Source: Liriodendron chinense (lineage: Eukaryota > Streptophyta > Magnoliopsida > Magnoliales > Magnoliaceae). Taken from it: DNA of 64,000 bases. Below are positions 30,389-41,837 of the stretch, piece by piece. The translations under genes were made by a program, and so were the position numbers. The stretch's first letter is position 1; every line of letters begins with the position of its first letter. The DNA is taken from positions 186,001-250,000 of the forward strand of contig ML058477.1 in assembly GCA_003013855.2 (NCBI GenBank), given 5' to 3'. The notes beneath the pieces are model-generated. The model was not told the origin of the DNA. It saw only the letters and a program-made list of their open reading frames with translations, and searched no databases.

Positions 30389-30456
30389 CACTTTTAGCCT
30401 CAGTTTGTAACTTAAGCTTAAATATATTATTAGCCTCAGTTGGCAGAAATTGAGCC
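30389..30456. repeat. stray units of hairpin minisatellite
   Basis: Two decayed units (CTTTTAGCCTCAGTTTGTAAC and AGCCTCAGTTGGCAGAAATTGAGC) match the 23.4-24.5 kb array and lie just beyond the captured exons. Confidence 0.6.
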
Positions 30457-30469
30457 CAAATATGGATCA

Positions 30470-30700
30470 AGCTGATATTTATTTTTCCCTTCATTCATGT
30501 TCGTTTAATCTTATGAAAAATATTTATTTTTTTATCCCTTCATCCATGTCGTCTAATCTTATAAAAGGTTGGATGACAAACAAACATCACTCTTGGGTTG
30601 CATTAAATGCAAGAGTAATTTATGGTGTGGTTCACTTGAGCATTAGATCTATCTCATTTTTTGGCTCAAACCTTAAAATGATATAATAAAAGAGATGAAT
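30470..30700. mobile_element. MITE remnant
   Basis: Partial copy of the common interior module (GGATCAAGCTGATATTT, CCTTCATTCATG, GGTTGGATGACAAACAAACATCACT, GGTGTGGTTCACTTGAG). Confidence 0.5.
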
Positions 30701-30725
30701 GGCATGAATGAATCGAACAGGGACA

Positions 30726-31130
30726 CGTATAAATCGTGAAACAGATTGGTTTTAGGAGAGACTCTTCGTCTGGTCCGGACAAAGGGTCTGAACATACTGA
30801 ATTCTATATATACAACACGGTGGGGCCCACTCTAATTATCAGTGGGTGTTCTGTCCTGAAATGTGCCGCGTGCAATGCTGCCCTGGTTTTGGATCGAGTC
30901 CAGATCCTGTGCATGAAAACAAGCAGAGAAATCCGGCTCGTCACTACTCTGATTGGTCCAGCTCAGCCTGGCTGTGTCAGAGCTGCAGGATGATCTGGAC
31001 CAATCAGAGCAGCAGCAGCAGAGGTTCTCTGCTCGTTTTCAACGGAGGATCCGGATTCTTTTGGATCGAGCTGCTTTTTAGGGCTGGGGTTTTTAAGGTG
31101 AAGCCATGTGAGGGATGAGCTGGACTGGAG
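30726..31130. repeat. unclassified repeat, copy A part 1
   Basis: CGTATAAATCGTGAAACAG ... CTCTTCGTCTG ... TTCTATATATACAA, then GGGTTTTTAAGGTGAAGCC, recur in the same order at 42,608-42,800. Between them lies a short hairpin (about 30,945-31,010) with arms CTCTGATTGGTCCAG / CTGGACCAATCAGAG. Confidence 0.6.
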
Positions 31131-31134
31131 AACA

Positions 31135-31345
31135 AATAGGAGGGCCGCCACATCTGGTGATTGGATCCAAGACTTTTGTGGCCCATTAATAGTTAATCAC
31201 CACTGTTTATCATGGTATGGTCCACCTGATGATTGGATCTGCTTCATGTTTGGTATAACACACTTAAATGATTTTAAAAAAATGGATGAACGGTATGGAT
31301 ACAGAAGACATATATCAAGACGGGCCCTACAGAGACGGATCGTCT
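31135..31345. mobile_element. MITE remnant (right half)
   Basis: Right part of the common MITE (GTGGCCCATTAATAGTTAATCACCACTG ... GACGGGCCCTACAGAG), ending near GGGTCTCACCTAATTCTC. This matches the right end of the MITE at 61.1-61.6 kb. Confidence 0.5.
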
Positions 31346-31549
31346 TGGTTGAGTCCGGGTCTCACCTAATTCTCTCCCATCAAGCTAGGGCTGTAAATGG
31401 ACCGGGCCTGGGTAGGTCTTGACCTGAATTTTGCACTATTTCGGGCCGGGCCGTCAGTATGGGCCTCCATAAAATTCTGATTTTTAAAGCCCGTGCCCGG
31501 CCCATTGACACCCCCGCATCGAGCGCTCTCCATGTCGGTGATCCCGTAG

Positions 31550-32085
31550 AACTTGGGGCGGTATTAATGGCCACGGATTGGGTACTTCCCCGCTTGTTAA
31601 GAACTTGGGACAGGCTGGGGCTTTGAGGGGCAACGTGATGTATGGGTTTTATCCACACTGTCCATGCATCTTTTCATGCCATTTTAAATTAAGATTCTAA
31701 AAATGACATAGATCCAAGGCTCAAGTGGACCTCAAAGTGGGGATTAAATGCTTACCGTTGATAAGATTATGAAGGCTATAGAAGTTTTGGATCAAGTTGA
31801 TATTTGTTTTTTCCCTTCATCCAGGTCTATATGACCTTATGAACAGGTTATGAACAGGTTGGATGGTAAATAAACATCACCATGGATCCTAAGAATGTTT
31901 CAACGGTGGGAATCGTTAGCACCACCTCTTCCTGCGGTGTGGCCTACCTCTTCCTAATTCAAATTAATATGGAAAAATGAATGGACCGTGTGGATGAAAT
32001 ACGTACATCACAGTGGCCCCTCAGAGACCTAGTCTGTGCCGAGATCGGTACAGGCAGGGAAGTACCAATCTGCGCCGGGTATGAA
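31550..32085. mobile_element. MITE with GATTGG-GTACTTCCC ends
   Basis: The left end GGATTGGGTACTTCCCCGC is inverted against the right end GCAGGGAAGTACCAATCT, followed inward by GAGGGGCAACGTGATGTA and its counterpart. The common interior is present in full. Confidence 0.65.
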
Positions 32086-32164
32086 TGGGTAGACTGGCAA
32101 TGCCAAAGAAAATGATAAGTCACCCAAAGAATCCAGACCACAAAATCACTCCAATAATCCGAAG

Positions 32165-32615
32165 GACACTCACGTAGCAAGAAATTTCTCTGTACATTTT
32201 TCTTAAAGCCTCTAAAGAAGAACTTCAGGCGGGTTCGTCTTTTTTTCTTATTCTTTTTTTTTTTTTCCTGCTTTTGATCTTCTCCTTATTTTATCATTAT
32301 TTTTTTTTCCCTTTTCTAATACCCTTTTAATTGCACCAAATATTGTTAGATTTCATCAGATTTTGCGCATCATGAAATATCATGATATTTGGTGCAATAA
32401 ACGTACATAAATTTTTTAGTTTTATCTAATTTCTCTGTACATTTATATTTGTCCTTGAGAAACCAAGTTCATAAAACCTTGAAAGAGAGACTTCAGCTAG
32501 GTACATGCTTTGTCCCTGTCGTCATCTTCTTCTTCTTCTTTTTACAATTATAATATGATTTGATTTCAAATAATGGTCAGTCTTCCTCATCTATCTATTA
32601 TTGTTTGAGATGCAG
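32165..32615. repeat. unclassified repeat, copy A part 2
   Basis: TTTCATCAGATTTTGC..CATGAAATATCATGATATTTGG, TTTCTCTGTACATTT and CTTGAAAGAGAGACTTCAGCT recur at 42,900-43,140. It contains an inverted repeat TTGCACCAAATAT / ATATTTGGTGCAA. Confidence 0.65.
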
Positions 32616-32674
32616 TTTGGTTGGTGATCCCATTTCAAAGCTTTATGGTCCCAACATGAAGTATCTATTTTATC

Positions 32675-32863
32675 TAGAGCTGTACGCGAACCAAGTCAAG
32701 CTTGAAAAGATCGCTTCGCACAGCTTGAAAAAGCTCGGCTCGGCTTGATTCGTAAGGTAGATCAAGCCAAGCCAAGCTAAGCTCAATTTTAAGGCTTGTT
32801 CAAATTTCAAGCCAAGCTCGAGCTTACTGGAGCTCGAATCGGCTCGGCACAAATCTAGGCTTG

Positions 32864-32947
<84 letters not shown>

Positions 32948-33321
32948 AAAAATTCCAATCGCTCGCCTCTCTTTGCCCTAATCCACTCGACTCAACCCAA
33001 CGCCCCCTCCAGCTCTCCCTCACCCTTCATCGCCACCGCCGGCCATCCAGATGTCCGGCACCTTCTCTCTCTCTCTCTCTCTCTCTCTCCCTCTCTCCCT
33101 CTCTCTCCCTCCAGCGGCTGGCTAGGACGCACCCAGCTCGCCTCAAATAAGGCTCGAACAAGCTCGAATTCAGCTCGAAAACTCATACAAATCAAGTCGA
33201 GATTACCAGTCAGGCTCGATGGCCAGGCCAAGCTGAGCCGAGCTAAAGCCCAACCACCTTGCTGGTCAAGCCAAGCTAAGCTTGGCAAAGCTCGATTCGG
33301 CTCGGCTCGTGTACAGCTCTA
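32675..33321. mobile_element. hAT-type MITE, TSD ATTTTATC
   Basis: A perfect 8-bp duplication ATTTTATC flanks ends TAGAGCTGTACGCGA and TCGTGTACAGCTCTA. The subterminal regions are full of AAGCTCG/CGGCTCGG phrases in opposite orientation. The core holds (AT)39 at 32,866-32,943 and a (CT)n run near 33,066-33,105. The 8-bp TSD fits the hAT superfamily. There is no transposase. A similar but decayed AGCTCGA-rich copy lies at 41,535-41,960. Confidence 0.88.
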
Positions 33322-33729
33322 ATTTTATCCTTGTTGTCCATTTTGCTGCTTCATTTTAGGGCATAATCTAAAAAAAGAGGCACACAAAAGTCTCACGTTG
33401 ACCACACCATAAGAAATAACAAGAATTAAACGTTATCTTTAAAAACTTCTAGGGGCCATCTAGAGGTGGCAATGGGTCGAGTCGGGTTAAGTTAATGTCG
33501 ATCGTTTTTAGGGCTGCACACAATTCAATTTATGATCAATTTATCGATTGAATCTAATCAAACAAATCGAATCGAATTGAATTTTTTCCCAAGATCAATT
33601 CAATTCAATTTAAAAAAAAATTTCTATTTCAATTTTCGGTTCCGATCAATCGAATTGAATCGATATATATATATATATATATATAGATAACACTATGATG
33701 TCTCTATTTCATCCATAATATGGATGGCA

Positions 33730-34165
33730 TGGATGAAATAGATACATCATAGTGTGTTTTATCTATGCCGTCCATCCATTTTCACATTTGAATTTAAGGC
33801 AAAATTTCAAAAATTAGACAGATATATATCTCAGGTTGACCACACCATAGCAAAATAGTGGGGATTGAACGTCCACCATTAAATTCTTCTTAGGGCCCAT
33901 TGTAATGTTTATTTGCCATCCAACCTGTTGATAAAGGTCACATAGACCTAGAGGAAGGGAAAAAACAAATATCAACGTGATACCAAGCTTCTAAGGCCAT
34001 AAAAAGTTTTCAACAGTAAGCATCAATCCCCCACTGTTTTCTTGTGGCGTGGTCCACTTAAGATTTGGATATGTCCCATATTTGGGATAATGTCTTAGAT
34101 CAAATGAAAAAATGGATGGGCGGCCTAGATAAAACACATACATCATGGTGGGGCCCACAGAGCTT
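33730..34165. mobile_element. MITE inside hAT-like element
   Basis: Full common interior from TACATCATAGTGTGTTTTATC to AAAACACATACATCATGGTGG, which are inverted. Preceded by (AT)n at 33,663-33,684. Confidence 0.55.
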
Positions 34166-34204
34166 TGAAACCACCCTTCTGCATATCCGCCCCCACCCAA
34201 GAGT

Positions 34205-34739
34205 CCAAGATGAACCGGATTGCGTACTTAGTAACTCAATGCGCTTAGCGTACTGAGTAAACTTTATGGGGCCCATGATAATTTATTCATTTTATCCACT
34301 CCATTCATCCATTTTAAAAGATAATTTTATGGCTCGAGCCCAAAATTGAAGCATATACAAAACTCAAGTGGCACACATCACAAGAAACGGTGTGAATTGA
34401 ACCTCTACCATTGAAATATTATTGAAGGCCACTGAAGTTTTGAATCAAACTGATCTTTGTTTTCCATTCATATATGTCTACCTGATCTTACGAATAGGTT
34501 GGATGACAAATAAACGTCACTATGGGCCCTAGGAAGGTTTCAACAGTGGAAATCCCTATTCCCATTGTTTCATGTGGCATGGTGCACTCAAGCTTCAGAT
34601 ATGCCTCAATTTTGGGCTCAACGGCTAAAATGAGTCGGCAAAACGAATGGACGGTGTGGATAAACCAAATGCATTTGAAGGAGGCCCAACTGAGTACTCA
34701 GTACGACAAAAGCATACTAAGTACGCAATCTGAAGTTCG
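34205..34739. mobile_element. Mutator-type MITE, TSD CCCAAGAGT
   Basis: A perfect 9-bp duplication CCCAAGAGT (34,196-34,204 and 34,740-34,748). Inverted ends share GGATTGCGTACTTAGTA and TACTGAGTA near the margins; same family as 25,624-26,163 and 62,601-63,116. Confidence 0.85.
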
Positions 34740-34748
34740 CCCAAGAGT

Positions 34749-35150
34749 GAATTAGGTGTTACGCTGGTAACAGCTTAGTGAGTGTTACCCCTACCATGTG
34801 AGGCCTACCTTGACGTATTTTTTGTATATCCATTCTGTCCATCAAATTTTACGTCTCATTTTAGGACATGATCCAAAATTATAAGAAGATCAAATCTTAG
34901 GTGGACCATACCAAGAGAAAGAGTGATGAATAATCATTAAAAACATTTTGTGGGCCTCAAAAGCTTTGGATCAATACGATCTTTCTAATTTCCCTTACTT
35001 CGTGTCCTCTTGAGAATATCAACAGGTTGGATTGAACATTAAGTAAATGTTACAATGGGCCCTGTGGAAATTTTAATGGTGAAGCACTCATTCAACACTA
35101 TTTCATGTGGCGTGGTCTACTTGAGATATGGATATGTATAAATTTCCACC
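34749..35150. mobile_element. MITE, GAATTAGGTGTTAC type, right end lost
   Basis: The left end GAATTAGGTGTTACGCTGGT and AACAGCTTAGTGAGTGTTACC match the copy at 63,645. The right inverted end is not found. Confidence 0.55.
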
Positions 35151-35689
35151 AAGTATGTGGCATCTTTGCAACATAATGGTAAGTTGGATTAAACTTTTAT
35201 TCCAAAACTATGTATGGACTAGTTATTATATATATTTTTTCAGAAGTATTTCTACTAATATTATTATTTGAGGTACTATAAAATCCAAACCTACAAAACC
35301 TATAGGTTTTCAATTTGCAATGTGTGAAAATCGAATCGAATCAAATCGAAAAATCCATCAATTCAATCTTATATCAATTCCAAAAAAAATTGGGGTCAAT
35401 TCAATTTCAATTCAAATTTTCAAAATTAAGATCAATTCAATTTCAATTTCAATTTCAAAAATTTAGGATCAATTCAATTTCAATTTCATCCAAAATCGAA
35501 TTGATCGGATCAATGTGCAGCCCTAGTCATTTCCACCTCAACCCTAACCCAACCCAAATTGAATTCGGTTTGGATTTTTCAAATCAGGACGGGTCGGGTT
35601 GACTAGCATACATAATGGTAGGACCCATAGAGGTTAGACACCAGCTGGCTGGTGTTGGGGTCACCAGCCAAATGCCTTCGACATTTCGA

Positions 35690-35960
35690 TCGAAAGCAAA
35701 TAGGTGTAGGACATGATGACAAAAAATCAAACAAATCCAACTATAGAGAGGCCACCCTATAGAGAATAATGAAAATCACCTAAAAATTTTCAAATTCTAA
35801 ATGGTCTCGACGCACTTGATGATTGGATTGACATGTTTTATAGGGTGTGTTGTCATCATAACGAGGCCCATCTTTTGGATGGGTTAAATATAATACACAT
35901 ACCATGTTGACCCCACCGGTCTCTTTGGTCCAACAATTGATGCACGGTTGAAAAACGTTT
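35690..35960. repeat. repeat family shared with 43.2 kb
   Basis: GTGTAGGACATGATGACAAAAA ... TCACCTAAAAATT ... GATTGGATTGACATG ... ACACATACCATG recur in order at 43,205-43,440. Probably another MITE family; ends not defined. Confidence 0.55.
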
Positions 35961-36049
35961 GTTGGATAGGTGTGAATGCCCTCCCCGCACGCATACACGC
36001 AGAATGATGCCCTCGCTTTCCTAAATTAACCTTATTAGATGATTCCGAG

Positions 36050-36496
36050 CATTATTACAATCAATCTCTAAAAAAGATGGAAATCTAGAACTCTAAAAAA
36101 TAAAGCAATATGACAAAAATTAGAATTATTAAAAATAATAAAATTTTCTCAAAATTTTGATTTTGAACTAGAAGCGTGTGTTTTCTCATGAAACGGATGA
36201 ACGCGACCTGCTATGCAGGTCAGTTGACCCCGAATGGCCCACTACATGAAGATCAATTGGTCATGCGTCCTGTAACGATAGTCGAATCAAAAGTTATGGT
36301 AGATTTACTATTCATACTTCGACTGATAATTTGTCCCCATCCGAATTGAATTTCTTTGAATCGAATGTACCTGGGGCCCAATTATGTCATGCCCTATGTA
36401 GGATTGGGACTAGATTTGGCGGACTATCTTCGCTTCCGGTTGGCCTTCTTTTGGTCTAATCATGCTAAGAATGCATCTGTGCCATGTCCTACATCA
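36050..36496 (-). repeat. LTR fragment of CRM-like family
   Basis: Shares ATCAAAAGTTATG, CTTCTTTTGGTC and the terminal GTCCTACATCA with the CRM-like LTR at 22,694-23,382. The TGACGC end is missing. Confidence 0.6.
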
Positions 36497-36850
36497 ATGC
36501 ATAATCCTAGTTGAGGCCTAGAGCCGAAGAATTAAGCTAAATTGTGATTCAAGTGGGCCACACTAAAGAAAACAGTTGGGAGAGAGATGTCCACCCTTGA
36601 TTTTACAAGGCTCACTATGATGATTATAAGAAATCACTCCAATGATTAGATGTCACACAAAATTTAGGCCCGTGGCCTAAAAAATTAGGTCCGCCTATGA
36701 TTCAAGTGGAGCCATACCAAGGGAAATAATTTCACAAATGGGGGTTGATTCTTTTACCCTTGGCCTAACATGAGGTGACATACTTGGTAGCCATAGTGGA
36801 TTTTACATAAATATCATGGTGGGGCCCACCAATTAGTTGATCCATTTACT
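36497..36850. mobile_element. MITE remnant
   Basis: Degenerate module with GTGGGCCACACTAAAGAAAAC and ATATCATGGTGGGGCCCACC. Ends not resolved. Confidence 0.4.
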
Positions 36851-37220
36851 TGTACACCCACCCAACCAATTGTTAAAGAAATGAAACAAAAAGGTAGTTA
36901 AATGATAAATATACCGATTAATAAGGTAGCTTTTTAAAAGCTTTTTTTAAAAAGGTATTAACAGGGATGATAGTTTAATAGTATCTCAAGGGTGTCATGT
37001 CAATTAAGCATCATATATACCTTGTCCACCTTTTTTTTAACACCACTAAAGGTGAAACATGTTCTCATTGAAGACGTTAAGCCTCTACCTTCAAGTAATG
37101 AAAGTATCGAAAAAATTTGCCAACAACACAGTTAACCTATTTAGTGGAAGGAAATGCTATCCTAGATTGCCTATCCTTTTCTTGTCTGCCTAGGTAATGT
37201 TGTTGTGGACTAATTATTCT
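36851..37220. other. intergenic, no gene
   Basis: AT-rich DNA; nothing recognisable on either strand. Confidence 0.5.
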
Positions 37221-37530
37221 CATACTATTTGTTAAGCACATAGAATAAGGAAGGATTATTCAACAAATGTGATGCTTGTATAGGTCCAAACACATGTGGT
37301 GCATGCATAGCCATTGATAATGTATAGTGACACATATGATGCACACAAGGCACTTGAAGAAGTAAGACACATGGTGCATGTGTTGCAATTAATAATGTAT
37401 GGTGACTCATACGCACATGTGTCGCATATATAACTAAGCACATGTGACAAATGCAACACAAGAAGGGAACTTGAAAGTTGAATGTAGAACATTTGCAACA
37501 CTTGACAATGTAAGATGATGGGGACAAGCA
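37221..37530. repeat. decayed minisatellite (CACATGTGG-type)
   Basis: Loosely repeated phrases such as ACACATGTGGTGCATG, ATTGATAATGTATAGTGACACAT and CACATGGTGCATGTGTTGC, roughly 55-70 bp apart. The minus-strand 129-codon ORF is their translation, not a gene. Similar phrases occur at 41,960-42,430. Confidence 0.55.
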
Positions 37531-38180
37531 TGTCTCGAGTTGTTTAAGACTAAGAAAGGCCTTCCAAGAGTTAAAAAATATTTGTTTCTTCTTGTGTAAA
37601 AAACTAATAGACAAGACTTCAACATGACTAGTTACTAAGGATTAAAAAATTTCTACTACTAAATAGCCCTCAAGTGTTATGTTAAACAATGTTTAAAATA
37701 TTAGCAGACTGCATCGGGAATCTTTGGCGGGCAATATGGTAGCACATTCATATTGAAACATGAAGTTGGATTTATAGTTATGCTAGTTTTGAATTTGGTC
37801 GCACTTGTTATGTGTGTGTGTGCGCGTGTTATGTGTTGGGTGTGCAAGAGCCATAGTGGTTCAACTTAAACCGAATGCCTTGTGACCTTAAGAGTTAAAT
37901 AGATAGATTAGGACCAAATATGAGAAGATCAACCAACGATTCAATCACTATTATGTTAAATCAAGTGATTTACGAAAAGGAGAGTTCATCCTTCTAATGA
38001 CTTCTTTTTGCCTTTAGACAAAGGACTTTCAATAAAGTGTGTGATAACTTACACTGTTCAATATTAAAAAAATATACCTTAAAGATTAAAAGTGGGCCAA
38101 AGCCAATCAATTAAATAAATATGTTTTAATTTTAGCCAACTAAAAAGTAAATGATAAAAAAAAAGTATAACTAATGAAAA
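37531..38180. other. intergenic, no gene
   Basis: AT-rich; includes a short (GT)n at about 37,810-37,830. No gene family recognised. Confidence 0.5.
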
Positions 38181-38870
38181 TCTGTTCGTAACGAGACAAT
38201 CGTTAGAAAAGACTGTATGTCTATTCGTAGGAAGAAGATCGTTGAGCATGAAAGTTGGATCCTTGCTCAACTTGCCTCATGGCTAGACGGTCGTTAGAGA
38301 TAACAATCCATTCGTCACAGGCTGGGGTTCGTTATGTGAGACAATTGTGGTTTGTGGAAAAGGGTGGACGTTTACTCGTCACATAGCTGGCTCCATGGAT
38401 GGGTAGTCATTGTGGCGATTGCCTTTTCGTCACACAATAACAGATTCCATGACGAGAAAATCGATGGCTGACGGATATTTGACAGTCCATTTGTCGCACG
38501 ACTAGGCTTCATGGCTAGTCAGTACTAGTCTTCGAGAAACATTAATCCACTTATTACCCTGCACAACTATGCTTTGTGGGCAAGTTGACCATAATTAGTG
38601 ATCAACCATTCATCACTCAGCCACGTGCTTCGTGGTGGAAAGGTTGGTAGGGCGACAACCTATTCGTAGTTGTGGCTCCTCACTTCATGGTGAGATAGTC
38701 GTGGGAACAACTATCTATTAATTTCTTAAATCCTCACTCCATGGACAAGGCTATCATGGGACGACCACATGTTCATCATTTGACGGGGCTTTATGGCAAG
38801 GCAACAATAGTTAATCAAGATCTTCGGATAGCCAACTTGATTTTGAAAGTACGTGGTTAATCATGCTCTA
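38181..38870. repeat. decayed minisatellite (CTTCATGG-GTCGT-CCATTCGTC)
   Basis: About nine loosely repeated units of 65-75 bp with a recurring order: GGCTTCATGGCTAG, GTCGTTG.., AACAATCCATTCGTCAC. Some of the G/C-rich phrases are strongly diverged. No coding frame. Confidence 0.5.
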
Positions 38871-39943
38871 CTAATCATGCATATTAGAACTTTCCACTTA
38901 TGACTTCACGTATATGTAGCTACTCAAGTTCTACCATGTGTTGTGAGAAGAATCATCACCAGCTAAAACAATTGTCGCCAGTATCCTATCTAGGCCATTA
39001 TAGAGCATATGGCCTTTTTCAAATTTTCATGCATCGTGCATTAGCTTTTACCCATGTGCGATGACACGTCTTGTGGCAACAATGTTCGTTGTACTTCACG
39101 ATTTCCTTTTGCTATTCGCATCGGCTATGAGAATTTTTTCTTGATCACCCCTACAGTGGTGCCACCACATGTCGGTTTACTAGCCGTTGGGTCTGGCACG
39201 GTTAGATTAGGTGCAAATAAGTTCTATTTGTGGGGCTAATATGGAATCTTACCCATTCACAAGGGTTACCTCACTAAGAAAGTGGTATAGCCTAAAAATG
39301 AGGTTGATTCAAACCATGGAAGTTTATGGATCAATATCAATTATTTTATATGGTGTGGATAACTTACAATTGTATAGGCCTGATTTTTAGAGAATCACAT
39401 CATCATGGTGGGACTCACTTAACGCTAGGGATGTCAATGGGCCTAATAAGTGGTTGTCAATTGTTTACTATAGTGTGGCCTTCATAATGAAAGCATAAGT
39501 TTGGTTTTCTTAGCATCCCATCATCATGGTGGGACTTAATATATGCATAGGTTAGACGGAATATAAACAACATAATGGGCCCCACGTAGGTAAAAGTAAG
39601 TGAAAAGGTGATTAGGCAAGGTTACTAGTAGTTGAATGACTTTCACAAGCAGGTGAATAACTTCTTTCACATAATTGAAAGTGAAAAATATCCCCAATAC
39701 CCTTTTTTTTTCACACGAAGTGTCAAAATATCAGAGGCTTAGGATTGTTCAACCCATATGATCTTGTGATCGGTGAACTAGCAATGGTGAGTTCCACAAC
39801 ATCATAGTTAAAATTGAGTTAATGTATGCCACAAGCCCAATAATTTTGTATCCCTTCTTTAAAACGTTTTTCTTCTTCTTTAATTGATAACCCATTACAC
39901 CATCAATGGTAAAAAATGGAGAAAAAGAAGAAGAAGATGGAGA
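38871..39943. other. intergenic with MITE scraps, no gene
   Basis: Short MITE-like phrases (ATCATCATGGTGGGACTCACTT near 39,410; CATCATCATGGTGGGACTTAAT near 39,530). The ORF at 39,054-39,239 has no recognised domain. Confidence 0.45.
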
Positions 39944-40472
39944 TGCGACGCAGGGAGGACGTGGTAGGTTGATCACCCTCTCCCTACCTGATAGATACCT
40001 TGAATGCATAAGGTGTTCTCAAACCCATGAGAAGATAAAAAAGAAAATAATTCCTAGAAATTTTGTAATAATTGATTGACTAATTATAAAATCATCTCTA
40101 CAATCATTTAAATAATAAACTAAACCCTAAGAAGAAGTATTAGACTCCAATTACAACTAAAACTTCTAGATATACAAAAACTAAACAAACTAAAATTCGA
40201 AAATACTAAAAATAGCAAATTTTCCTAAAATCTCATTTTTTCTGTTGTAACCACGCGTTTTCTGTCGAAACGGACGGTTCACCCCAAAACGAAATTTCAG
40301 TTGGAATCCATATGTTGTGGGTCTCGTAACTCCTCCCGGATCAAAAGTTATGACCAATTTACAGTCCACCTTCTTTTGGTCTATACATGTAAAAATTGTC
40401 GATTTTACTGAGTTTTCCTTTATCTTTTTTTGGTCCATGTGCAATAGGAATGTTGATCCACGCCCTTCATCA
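39944..40472 (-). repeat. solo LTR of CRM-like family
   Basis: TGCGACGCAGGGAGGACGTGG at one end and CGCCCTTCATCA at the other match the CRM-like LTR throughout (AAACTAAACCCTA, ATCAAAAGTTATGACC, CTTCTTTTGGTC). No internal sequence is attached. The flanking 5 bp (GGAGA and GGGGG) do not match, so the TSD has decayed or was never simple. Confidence 0.75.
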
Positions 40473-40510
40473 GGGGGTTCTTGTCCTCCATTAAGATAAG
40501 GGCTTACTCT

Positions 40511-40511
<1 letters not shown>

Positions 40512-40583
<72 letters not shown>
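40512..40583. repeat. compound microsatellite (GT)n(GA)n
   Basis: (GT)15 followed by (GA)20. It has the same dinucleotide pair as 5,521-5,570, in the opposite order. Confidence 0.95.
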
Positions 40584-40586
<3 letters not shown>

Positions 40587-40686
40587 CAATGAATGCCTTG
40601 AAGAGATGAGGGGAGAGTAGTTATAATAGCTAGAGGGGATTGGAAACCCAGGATTTTGCACCCACCTTCTTCTCTTAGATTTTAAA

Positions 40687-41252
40687 AGGGCCTTTTTTGA
40701 GGATTTTCAATCTAAGTTGGATTTGAAATCCATGATTTTGATGTTGTTCTCGTTTGTGCATCACCATAGATCGAGTTAACAAGAGAGTTTCGATCTTACC
40801 TGTCAATATTTGCTAGATTCTTACAGAGTCAGATTCTTCCTCCTCTCCTTCCCTCTCTTTCAATGGGATGAATCGGTACAACTTCAAGGGGGAAGAGTCA
40901 GGGACCAAGCTCCTCTTTATATAGCTTGATGTTGGCGGCAAGTCCTACCCATTGATAGATTCACCATCATCTCCCTTTGCACCACGCCACTCTCTTACAA
41001 ATGAGAGAAAACCTTAATGAGAAAGAAAACATCTCTTTCATGTACTCCATGAAGTATAGAAGATGGTGTACACACCACAGTTGTGGGCCTCACCAGAAAC
41101 TCTTTCCAACAATCCAATTCGTCTAGTCTTTTACTCTGGCCCCCATACCACTGCAAATTTCAACATTTGAGAGATGTCAAAAATGATTTGGATTGATAAT
41201 CATGGATTTCAATACCTAACTGCTCAAAAATCCATGCTGCTAATTGGCCCCT
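40687..41252. mobile_element. possible MITE, GGGCC / GAAATCCATGATT ends
   Basis: Left GGGCCTTTTTTGAGGATTTTC ... GAAATCCATGATT and right ATCATGGATTTC ... AAAAATCCATG ... GGCCCC are partly inverted. The interior has no coding capacity. Confidence 0.4.
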
Positions 41253-41534
41253 CATGAGTTTATTTATTTCTTCTCATGATAACTTCAAAATTCCATGTAT
41301 GCCTTTTTGGATATGTGGAAAAAATGGAGGAATTAATGCAAGCGTTTCTAGGAAATTGTGATAAATGAAATATTCATTTTTTCATTGTTTTTCAACAATA
41401 TTATTTCCAAATTTGTTGTTAGAAGACAGAAAATTTTCAATGAAAATTTACTTAGAAAAAAGCAGAGTAGCACGAGTGATATTGAAGATGAATTATGTCA
41501 TATGTCGCATTGTCACATGTGACATATTGGTAGA

Positions 41535-41767
41535 GTTGTAGACGTGTCGAATTGAGTCGAGCTTAGCACAACTCGACTATGTTCGGCTAATAGCCAACCC
41601 CAGCTCGAACTCAGCTTGACTTGGTCATCGGGCCCGATTGTCTAGCTCAGCTCGGTTCGGTCAATAGCTTGAGCCAGCTCGAGCTGAGTTCAAGTTAGCC
41701 AAGGAGAAAAAACAAAAAAGAAGGCTCGAGTGATTTTTTTAAGGGTAGGGATTAGGGCGCTCAAATT

Positions 41768-41837
<70 letters not shown>

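Larger units (their letters stand above)
33509..35525. mobile_element. hAT-like element with TAGGGCTGCACA ends, filled with MITEs
   Basis: Ends TAGGGCTGCACA and TGTGCAGCCCTA are inverted. The subterminal ends carry many ATCAATTCAATT / AATTGAATTGAT phrases in opposite orientation. The flanking 8 bp match at 5 of 8 (ATCGTTTT / GTCATTTC), a decayed hAT-style TSD. At least three other MITEs were inserted into it. Confidence 0.7.
33460..35610. mobile_element. outer MITE split by a hAT-like insertion
   Basis: Left piece GAGGTGGCAATGGGTCGAGTCGGGTT (33,463-33,508) and right piece AACCCTAACCCAACCC ... GACGGGTCGGGTT (35,526-35,600) have inverted homology and bracket the element at 33,509-35,525. The ends are not precisely resolved. 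Confidence 0.45.

Noticed and set aside
37225..37614. 129-codon His/Cys-rich minus-strand ORF
   Set aside because: The composition comes from CACATG-type tandem phrases, with no domain pattern.
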